A DNA stretch of 64,000 nt from NCBI GenBank assembly GCA_012184525.1, contig WOFQ01000036.1, positions 248,001 to 312,000 on the forward strand, given 5' to 3'. Positions 56,470 to 64,000 of the stretch are shown here, one piece after another. The position numbers and the translations under genes are program-made. The notes below the pieces were generated by a model that searched no databases, was not told where the DNA came from, and was given only the letters and a program-made list of their open reading frames with translations. Each line of letters opens with the position of its first letter. Within the stretch, counting starts at the first letter, position 1. This DNA is from Xenoacremonium recifei (lineage: Eukaryota; Ascomycota; Sordariomycetes; Hypocreales; Nectriaceae).

Positions 56470-57918
56470 CTAAGCAATCAGCGTCTCGATTTCTTCGGTC
56501 GAGAACCCAAACAGATGCAGCAAGTCCAGCAGGCTGTCGCCGTTCAGCCGAGCATCAGCCTCCATCTGCACTCGTGGCTTCGCGTTCCAGGCGACGCCCA
56601 ACAACCCGGCCTTGTCCAGCATGAGCAGGTCGTTGGCGCCGTCGCCTACGGCCACGACCTGCGAGAGATCGATGCCCTCCTTGGCGGCGATCTCGAGCAG
56701 GAGATCCCGCTTGCGCTCCTTGCCGACGATGATGCCCTCAACCTCACCCGTGAACTTTCCATCCTCGATGACGACGTGGTTGGCATGAGCGTAATCAATG
56801 CCCAGCTGTCCAGCGAGCCATCCTGTCAAGGGCTGGAAGCCGCCAGACAGCACGGCGGTCTTGACACCCAATCGCTTCAGCGCCTTGATCAGCTCTGGCA
56901 CGCCCTTGGTGACATCCAGCACAGACTGGAGATCTTGAAACAGGGTAGCAGGCAGGCCCTTCAACAGGGCAACGCGCTCTCGGAACGATCCCTCAAACTC
57001 CAACTCTCCGAGCATAGCGCGGTGCGTAATTTCAGCGACACGCGCAGGCAGGTCTGGGGGATCCTTGACAGTGTCGGCCAGCAGATCGATCACCTCCTGA
57101 GTGATCAAAGTGCTGTCCATGTCAAAGACGACCAGCCGAGGATGCCGCCTCCACACGGTGTCCTTCTGCAGAACCACATCCACGTTCCACTCCTGCTCGA
57201 AGTTGAAGATGCTCTCATGCTTTCGCAGGTCATTGAGGGTCAGGTAGTCAGGTGACGGAGGGGGTGACAGCGTCAGTTCCACAACGCGTGGATGTTCCTG
57301 ATTGTCCAGACATCGGTGTGACGAGTGTGGTTCCTCGGCGCCCTTCTGTGGTGGAAAGCTGGACATCAAATGCAGGAAGGATGTGATACACAACGGCGAG
57401 ATGTACGACCCGTAGATGTGATCTAGCTGTTCTGACTCCATGGTCTTCGGCTCGAGCGGGAACTTCTCGACATTGTTGGTGGGCGCCATGTTCGATGGCA
57501 GGGACTCGTTGCTGTCCGAGAAGGTCGCCTTGACCGGTGACCGGTTACCCGTGCCATTGGTCGAAACATGCCCTGTTCGGCCTTTGTAGAAGATGGTCGC
57601 GATGAGCCGATCCGTCTTGTGTCCGGCGGGCGGCGCGCAGTTCGGGTGGGAGAAGTTGTGGCTCAGTCCGCTATCAACTATCGTGGGCGGGCTCTCTTCT
57701 GAGGGGATGCCATTGAAGGGCAAAAAGCTCTTGGGCGGCGACGCAGCAGCCGTGCTCCCAAAGTCCTCGACGACGGTGTCGATGCCGTGGAACTGCTGCT
57801 CAGACTGTCTCGGAGGGCGGTACTGCTGGTGATCACTAAGATAGGAGCTGCTCCTCATGGAGCTCGTCAGCTGCGGGCGAGCAGCATTCTGCCTGGTGGG
57901 GTTGGCCGTGTCAGCCAT
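56470..57918 (-). CDS. SER2: Phosphoserine phosphatase (last step of serine synthesis)
   Basis: This is an intronless 482-aa HAD-superfamily enzyme that converts phosphoserine to serine. HAD motif I is DMDSTL (about residue 263, nucleophile first Asp), motif II is LSGGF, and motif III/IV is GDGANDLLML. The cap region between motif I and II carries the SerB pattern with GELEFEGSFRERV. A ~250-residue N-terminal part is long compared with yeast Ser2 (309 aa); it has a Ser/Pro-rich head and then a regulatory-type region, as in other filamentous fungi. The start at 57918 is the first ATG of the frame. Confidence 0.92.
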   Translation of the reverse strand: MADTANPTRQNAARPQLTSSMRSSSYLSDHQQYRPPRQSEQQFHGIDTVVEDFGSTAAASPPKSFLPFNGIPSEESPPTIVDSGLSHNFSHPNCAPPAGHKTDRLIATIFYKGRTGHVSTNGTGNRSPVKATFSDSNESLPSNMAPTNNVEKFPLEPKTMESEQLDHIYGSYISPLCITSFLHLMSSFPPQKGAEEPHSSHRCLDNQEHPRVVELTLSPPPSPDYLTLNDLRKHESIFNFEQEWNVDVVLQKDTVWRRHPRLVVFDMDSTLITQEVIDLLADTVKDPPDLPARVAEITHRAMLGELEFEGSFRERVALLKGLPATLFQDLQSVLDVTKGVPELIKALKRLGVKTAVLSGGFQPLTGWLAGQLGIDYAHANHVVIEDGKFTGEVEGIIVGKERKRDLLLEIAAKEGIDLSQVVAVGDGANDLLMLDKAGLLGVAWNAKPRVQMEADARLNGDSLLDLLHLFGFSTEEIETLIA

Positions 57919-60562
57919 TGTGCTTTGTTGCGCTGCTTTTGGGCGATGACGTCGTGGCGAGACTGGTCGGGTGCCGAAATGGTGTTCTGTTCTGCAGGGT
58001 CGCGTGTAAGGGATCGAGAACTCAAGTGGTCGACGGGCGCCGAGGAGTCACCGTCCACGGCATATCACGACTCGGTATCGGTATCAGAGGGGTTCGGAGG
58101 AGGTTTGGGCGCCTCAATGAAATTCTGCCCTGAGCGCCCGGGGCCGGCGAATTCTCTCCGGCCCATGTTGGCCTGCCACTGCCAGAGAGACAAGAGAGAT
58201 TGGCCAATGGCAGCGGTGGATGGGGCGGCTGTCAGTCTTTAGTGCCAGGGGATTGGCTGGACGATGCTGGAATCATAGCCGCAAGCCTCTAGTGGTGGAG
58301 GTCTGGAGGGGATGAGGTCACTGGCGGCTCTGACGCGGGCCAACTCCAGGTTCTGGAACGTCGTGTGTGAAGGTCCATGGAATTAGGTGTCTGTTCGTGT
58401 TAAGAGACTTGCTCTGCCGGACAGAGACTTGTGATTCTCGTTCAAGGTTCCTAAGGAGGGTTGCATGTGAATCGGTTCGCGGAATTATGAATCATCTGCG
58501 GAGACAATTGACGCAAACAAAGAGAAGCTGAGTAATGGACCGACGAGCACATGCGGAATTTGGCAGTATCGATACTTCCGATGACCTGGAATCGTAAACG
58601 GCGCGTTTTATGTGACGCATGCGAAGGTTACGGCGACGGGCCGCAGCCATGATGATAGGGTTCGTTCGTGATTTCTAAGACGCTCGGATACCGGCGAGCA
58701 CGAGCTTTACTAATCCGCCCGCCAACGACCGACTGCACCTGCCACAGAGAGCTCTGGGCGTTCGCGGCAGTTGTTCGGGAGATGATGCCTGAAAGACAAG
58801 GGAGGGCGAAGAGTCACAGATAACGGACGAACGAGATCCAGGCTCAGCACAGACCGTCCGCTGCGAAAGCTTCCATGCCAACAAACCAACCAACCGGCAC
58901 TCACACACTTGACACAGACACCCTCGTCGTCTCGTCTGAACTCGACGCTACCGGCTGAGACAAGCCCACGCCTGCAAGCACGCAATCGCCTCGGCATGCC
59001 GGCGAAACCAATCGCCCGCCCACCCCGCGTCGCGCGCACACGAGCATTTTCACAGGGCATCATCTTCCGGGATTGGCCGCCCATCCCATCCGCCCTCCCC
59101 TCCCTCTCCCCCGCCTGCAGTGGGTGCACTAGCAGAAAAAGAGTGCTTCTGGCTCCAGCTTATGCATCCCAGCCCTGTCCTGCATTCAGGTCTCGGATAG
59201 TCGCTGCCAGCCTTCGGTCCATCGGTACCGACAAGCGACGCCCGGGCGGCTGAATGACGGACTGCTGCCCTGCCCAGATCCCCGGTTGCCGCCCCCGACT
59301 GACGGCTCGCCGAGCAGCTTTTCTGATAGGCCATGTCCAAGGACTGCGCGACTGCAAGTGTGTCAGTCATCCATCCAGCCAAAGTGGCGACACCGCTGCT
59401 GTCTCTTGCGACAGACGGGCCTCGAGCGTTATCCCGTGGGACGGGCAACCGTAGAGGGCATGGTCGGGCTGGCCGGGGCGGTGCTGGCAGGAAAACGCAA
59501 GCACCGGGTTTGATGGCATGCTCAGAGCTGACCTTCCTTGGCTCCGGATCATCAGTGTGTTATAAGCGCCTCCCGGCGTTCCGCCTGTTCCTGAGGCTCT
59601 TGGCTCGCGGGGGACCTTTGGGTAGTGCAGAGTGCCTCATCTCGCCGTCTCTGACGTGCTCGGCCAGAGGAGATCGCACGAGATGAGATGCCCACCAGGG
59701 CAGACGATACGATACGATGAGATCATCTTCCTCCCTCAGCAGCCAATTTCTAAGCCGTGCACTCCATGATCCATCCAGCCCAGCCCAGCCCAGCCAGGGC
59801 GTCTCGTCCAGAAAAAAAAAAACCCTTCCAAAACGCCATCCACGCCCCCAGTCTAAGCTGCCCAACGGGGGCGCGCAATGTACTCGGTACCTCGCGTCGT
59901 GGCCGGTTTTGCTGGTGTTTTCGTCGTGCAAGACGAGCCGCCGCAAGTCCCCTGGACCGGCCCCAACGTTAAAAAGGCAAAGTCCAGGGCCGGCGCCTCG
60001 GCCAATCAGCGCGGCCGCCCACCATCGCGAAAGGCATAGCGTCGATGTCGTGATCGGTCTCTCCATCCCAGGCCTCTTGACAATCTTCATGGCCGCGATG
60101 GCGCAATTGCTCATCCCCTCTCTTCTGACGCTCCAGCGTAGCAGGAGCACCGTAAACAGGCGTAGGCTTTCGGCTCTGATGCTGCAATCCAAATTACTAA
60201 GGTTGCCTGGACCGGGGGGTGCGGGCGGTCGCCCGGACTTAACCTGTAAAACGCCCCCCTTCGCCAGCACAACTCCTCGCCGCCTCTTGAAAAGACAAAC
60301 CACTTGCTTTCTCCTCCTTCTCCCTCACTCGCCCTGCCCAGTTGTCTGTTGTCATCCATTGTCCTTGACTGTCGTTCGGCATATTTCTAATCAAACGTTA
60401 ACGGCCATTCCCAACAAGAGAAGTGGCTTACCTTGCTTGCCGTCTCTTATACCCCCTACCCTTGCCCCCAAAGCCCTCAGCAAGGACACAACAACACGAC
60501 CCCTCTCTCTCTTCCCCTTCTCCCACATCTCCAGACACATCACATCCTCTTCACACACCAAG
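57919..60562. other. 2.6-kb divergent intergenic region
   Basis: The stretch separates SER2 and the PAPS reductase gene, both in amino-acid/sulfur supply. No gene is recognised. The PAPS reductase frame stays open upstream to about 59717 without a family match. A CCAGC repeat (about 59778-59800), an A11 run (59811-59822) and CT-rich sequence before 60563 look like leader and promoter. Confidence 0.5.
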
Positions 60563-61522
60563 ATGTCGTTCGCCATGACACAAACCTCCTCTCAGTCGTC
60601 CTTCCGGGACATCAAGCTGGACACGCAAGAGTGCGAGTCGGGATATGCCTCAGCAGAGGCGTCCGAGTACTCTTCGCCAGCGTCATCGACGACCCTTCCC
60701 CGAGTCTCGCTCACCAAGGCCCACGTCGACCACCTCAACAAGATGCTCGAGCCCATGCACCCCATGGACATTCTTCGATTCTGCAAAGTCATGTTCCCCA
60801 ACCTTTACCAGTCGACAGCATTCGGTCTCACTGGTCTCGTCACCCTCGACATGCTCTCCAAGATCCAAATAGAGAACCCCAACTCGCCCCCGGTTGACCT
60901 GATCTTCTTGGATACCTTGTATCACTTCAAGGAGACCCATGACTTGATCGACCGCGTCAGGCAAAAATACACTAACATCAAACTCCACATCTTCAAGCCC
61001 GACGGCGTGGAAACTACCGAGCAATTCGAGGAGACTTACGGTGCGGAGATGTACCACACCGCTGCCGAGATGTATGACTGGGTCGTCAAGGTCGAGCCCC
61101 TCCAGCGGGCTTATGAGGAGCTCAAGGTTGCTGCCGTGCTCAACGGCCGACGACGATCTCAGGGCGCTGCTCGAGGCTCCATCCCCATCATCGAACTCGA
61201 TGACGAGCGGGGCGTTGTCAAGATCAACCCCATGGCCACTTGGACCTTCAGTCAAGTCAAGAGCTACATCGACAGATACAACGTCCCCTACAACGCCCTC
61301 CTCGACCAAGGCTATAAGTCTGTCGGCGACTGGCACTCGACTTCGCCTGTCGGCGAGGGTGAGGATGAGCGTGCAGGCCGATGGAAGGGCCAGGCCAAGA
61401 CTGAGTGCGGCATCCACAACAAGAAGTCGCGATACGCCCAGTTCCTCGAGGAGCTGGAGCGCAAGGAGCGTGAGCAGAAGCTCACCGAGGCGCTTGAGAA
61501 GATTGCTGAGCCTGTCGCATGA
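60563..61522 (+). CDS. MET16: PAPS reductase (sulfate assimilation)
   Basis: This is phosphoadenosine phosphosulfate reductase, which reduces PAPS to sulfite with thioredoxin. From the ATG at 60563 (context CCAAGATGTC) the protein is 319 aa, similar to other fungal Met16-type proteins but longer than yeast's 261. The nucleotide-binding core carries TGLVTLDMLSK and LIFLDTLYHFKET. The C-terminus holds the catalytic ECGIH motif (KTECGIHNKKSRYAQF). It lacks the extra Cys pairs of the 4Fe-4S APS reductases. The frame is open for 282 codons upstream, but that part is low-complexity leader sequence, so the start at 60563 is chosen by homology. Confidence 0.93.
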   Translation: MSFAMTQTSSQSSFRDIKLDTQECESGYASAEASEYSSPASSTTLPRVSLTKAHVDHLNKMLEPMHPMDILRFCKVMFPNLYQSTAFGLTGLVTLDMLSKIQIENPNSPPVDLIFLDTLYHFKETHDLIDRVRQKYTNIKLHIFKPDGVETTEQFEETYGAEMYHTAAEMYDWVVKVEPLQRAYEELKVAAVLNGRRRSQGAARGSIPIIELDDERGVVKINPMATWTFSQVKSYIDRYNVPYNALLDQGYKSVGDWHSTSPVGEGEDERAGRWKGQAKTECGIHNKKSRYAQFLEELERKEREQKLTEALEKIAEPVA

Positions 61523-62065
61523 GCCTGCACACTCGTACAGGGGGGGCGACGGATGTCTGATGATTTGATGAATGGTTGGCATTTGCACTTGGCGTTAGGG
61601 ATAAAACATTGGAAGCGACGATAGTCCGGACAGAGCCATAGAGGAGCTCATCCTAGGGGGGAATTCATTGTATGGCGTTGGGTTAATTCGCGAAGAATTC
61701 AGGGGCCACCGGCCAGGAAGTGAGCCGGCGCGCATGAGGCAGCCATAGTAGAGCATAAAGCATAGACAAATGGAAGCCAGAGTCAATACTCACAAGAGAC
61801 CGAGCGAGCACTTGCCCATGTGAACTTACCTTTGACGTTGGATGTCGACGATTGTCGTTGGCCAAGCGTCGATCTCCAGCGGGTTGGAGCCGCGAGTTTA
61901 CGTACCCCGCGCGTGATGATAAGCCAGTTTGCGGCCTAACAACTTGTCGCCTAAAATGCTTCATCATCATGATAGCAGGCTAACTAGCTGGCCTAACCCT
62001 TGTCCGCCCACCCGACCACGCCAAATTCTCAGCCTCGTGATCTTACTAACAGCTTCGCCGACACA
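61523..62065. other. Intergenic, no gene seen
   Basis: This is the 3' flank of MET16 and the promoter of TYW3. No coding signal is seen. Confidence 0.55.
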
Positions 62066-63091
62066 ATGCGACCGCAGGACCTGCCTGCGCCGCCGCCCGC
62101 GTTTCTTGAAAAGAAAAGGGGAATTCTTGCACAACTCTCAGTGCCCGATGCTGAGTATGCAGATGCATCGCCCAAAGGCTCGGTAGATGACGGCATCCGC
62201 GATCTCATTGATGAGATCAACGATGTGCCGGGGTTTGTGACTACGAGCAGCTGCGCTGGACGGGTCAGTGTTTTTCTCGAAGGTCGAAAAACCGCAGAGC
62301 CAGATCATGAGGTAGAGCGACAGGTTGCTGGTGTAGGAGGGAAGGGAGCGGGAGGAACGTGGTTATATGTTTCTCATGATCCTGTGAAGGCTCATCCAGA
62401 CTCGTACAAGGAGTGGACTGAGATGCTGGGTCTTGGCGAGTCGGATGCTTTTCAAGACGTAATCAAAGATTTCAGAGAAAGGAGATTGATACATTTCAAG
62501 TTCGAAGCCATGGTAAGCACACATGCACATCTCTGTTCCGTAGAGATGCCGCAAAAGACACCGGAAACCTAATGCTGAGATGATGTCCAGATCCTTCACG
62601 TGTTCACTGCATCTCCCGACCATGCACAAATACTATTACGGTGCTCCATGCAGGCAGGCTTCCGCGAGTCCGGCGCCCTCAACATCACCCCTTCCGGCAA
62701 GGACGCTGCCACACCAATGGTCGCCATCCGCACAATGGGGTTGGCTTTCGAGTCCCTCATCGGACACGAGATTGATGGACGCCGGCAACGACTTGTCCCA
62801 CCGGAATACCTACAGACGCTGATAAACATTTCCAACGAGAGGTTCGCCGAGAACACGAAACGGATTGAGAGGTTTCGCCAGGCTTTCAGGGGAGCCATGG
62901 CTGCGCCGGTGCCCAAGCGGAATCCCGAGGGAGCAGAGTGGGAGGATGCCGCTGCACGCAGGGAGAGAAAGAAGGCGGAAGGGTTGAGGAGAAAGGCAGA
63001 ATTGCAAGCTGTGCAGGCAGCTGAACCATCTACTCTTGAAGAGGAGCCCTCGGAGGCTGGATGGCAAACAGGGGGGTTGTTGGGTGTATGA
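62066..63091 (+). CDS. TYW3: tRNA wybutosine-synthesizing protein 3
   Basis: This is a 315-aa SAM-dependent methyltransferase that methylates the 4-demethylwyosine precursor at G37 of tRNA-Phe. Exons are 62066-62512 and 62591-63091 (78-bp intron, phase 0). Family motifs are FVTTSSCAGRVSVFLEG (about residues 54-70), GTWLYVSHDP and, in exon 2, FESLIGHEIDGRR with the conserved substrate-binding segment. A charged C-terminal tail follows. The start is the first true ATG; an in-frame TTG lies 22 codons upstream. The window also has a tRNA-Phe gene with G at position 37, the substrate of this pathway. Confidence 0.92.
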
Positions 63092-63283
63092 GTCCTTATA
63101 CCTGTACATTTATCTCGCAGCTTTTGCCGCTGCCAATGCCGTAATGTACACTTGAAATCTGCTGCGCTCTTCCATCTCTAGATCCACGGTCGTCTCTATA
63201 ACCTGCCAATCCACCATCTCAACCCATCATCAAAATGGCACCACTGTCTTTTCCCAATCTCCTCATTCACGCGCTTCTCCCCA

Positions 63284-63898
63284 TCACGACACCACCTTCT
63301 CAACCCAGCCCTTCTCCAGCTTCTTGACCTCAGTCTTGAAGTTCTCCACCTCTTGCCAGCAATCCAACGGCCGTCGATCGTTCTCCCTCAAGCACCGAAC
63401 AACCTCGCTCCGCGCCGTCTCGACGCTCTCGGGCAGCTCGCGGACCTGCTTGCGCGCGCCGAGCTTCTTGCGCATGTCCTCGACCTCCTTGCTGACGGTG
63501 TAGTGGCTGGGACCCGTTGTGTCCTCGGGGGCGTTGGCGAGCTTCTCGTGCGCGGCCTTCAGGGCGTCGGCTTCTTTGGCCTGGAGCTTCTGGAGCTCCT
63601 CGGCTACACGCTTCTGGATGTGCAGCTCGATGGTCTTGCCGCGGGAGGCATCGGTCTAGGCGGGCGTCCGACGTTAGGATCTGGAGCTCAGTGTTGGAAG
63701 AGGTAAGGCAAAAAAGGGTGTACCTCGTTGCTGGTCTGCAGCGACTCGACGATGTCTTGTGAGATGCCACTGGGCCCTGAGCTGTTTATTGGCCGCAAGT
63801 CAGTCTTTGAAGGCCGCGAAGAGGTTCGATTCGGGGATGGAAAAGACGTACGCCTTCCACACGTGGGAGGAAATTGGTTTCGACTCGCTGGAACCCAT
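63284..63898 (-). CDS. MIC19: MICOS subunit Mic19 (CHCH-type)
   Basis: This is a 158-aa subunit of the mitochondrial contact site and cristae organising system. Exons are 63898-63852, 63781-63724 and 63655-63284; introns are 70 and 68 bp. The N-terminus MGSSESK has the Gly-2/Ser-rich form of an N-myristoylation site, as in animal and yeast Mic19. A coiled coil rich in Glu, Lys and Ala (about 40-90) follows. The C-terminus carries one CX10C pair (CLRENDRRPLDC) and ends in KLEKGWVEKVVS. A yeast Mic19 also has a CX10C pair. The two short 5' exons are needed to supply the Gly-2. Confidence 0.85.
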
Positions 63899-64000
63899 TG
63901 TGTCGAGCTCAATGGCTGTGAAACGGATGTTCAATACCAGCTCGTGATAGCCACCTGGAAATTTCCGGTCATGTTCGGAAACCTCACGGAACGGACGTGC

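Noticed and set aside
1..64000. CRISPR arrays, rRNA genes, intact transposons, viral sequences
   Set aside because: None seen; the AT-rich blocks keep no recognisable transposase or reverse transcriptase.

Overview
This window reads as nuclear DNA of a filamentous ascomycete (Pezizomycotina). A Sordariomycete, perhaps Hypocreales, is my best guess from gene style, but no marker in the window fixes the order. The reasons are short 47-85 bp introns with GT(A/G)xGT donors, CTAAC/CTGAC-type branch sites and YAG acceptors; fungus-specific genes (elongation factor 3, GH76 Dcw1/Dfg5-like mannosidase, Zn2Cys6 and Clr5 regulators, FAS1 protein); and AT-rich, C-to-T-decayed repeats of the kind left by repeat-induced point mutation (RIP). 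Exon coordinates come from reading splice sites and checking that spliced lengths are whole codons; there is no transcript evidence.

Left part (1-38.6 kb): a tRNA-Phe gene whose D-loop is interrupted by a 55-nt insert that looks like an mRNA-type intron; a divergent Zn2Cys6 regulator / NmrA-like pair sharing a promoter with three CGG-N4-CCG palindromes; a GH76 cell-wall mannosidase; the v-SNARE Snc1; a broken P-loop GTPase start; a CYP52-like P450; a small single-pass membrane protein; an RNPS1-like RS/RRM splicing factor; a two-domain FAS1 GPI protein; a membrane-anchored GH16 glucanase; the GT2 glycosyltransferase family needed for hyphal growth in other fungi; and elongation factor 3. Several genes concern the cell wall or surface (GH76, FAS1, GH16, GT2). 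The gaps between them are unusually long (up to about 4.8 kb) with no recognisable genes.

Middle (38.8-50.9 kb): an accessory island bounded by two direct copies of a ~350 bp segment. The right copy is the 3' end of a live 171-aa membrane-protein gene; the left copy is a C-to-T-decayed relic running into a ~90% A+T stretch. Between them lie an FAD amine oxidase, a 112-aa membrane protein, a Clr5-type regulator, an EgtD/EasF-family N-methyltransferase, a glyoxalase-like protein and a fructosyl-amino-acid-oxidase pseudogene with a large internal deletion. The content suggests small amine/amino-acid chemistry, but no scaffold-making enzyme is visible.

Right part (52-64 kb): ordinary core genes: the Erf2 palmitoyltransferase, a small mitochondrial membrane protein, phosphoserine phosphatase, PAPS reductase, the wybutosine enzyme Tyw3 and the MICOS subunit Mic19.
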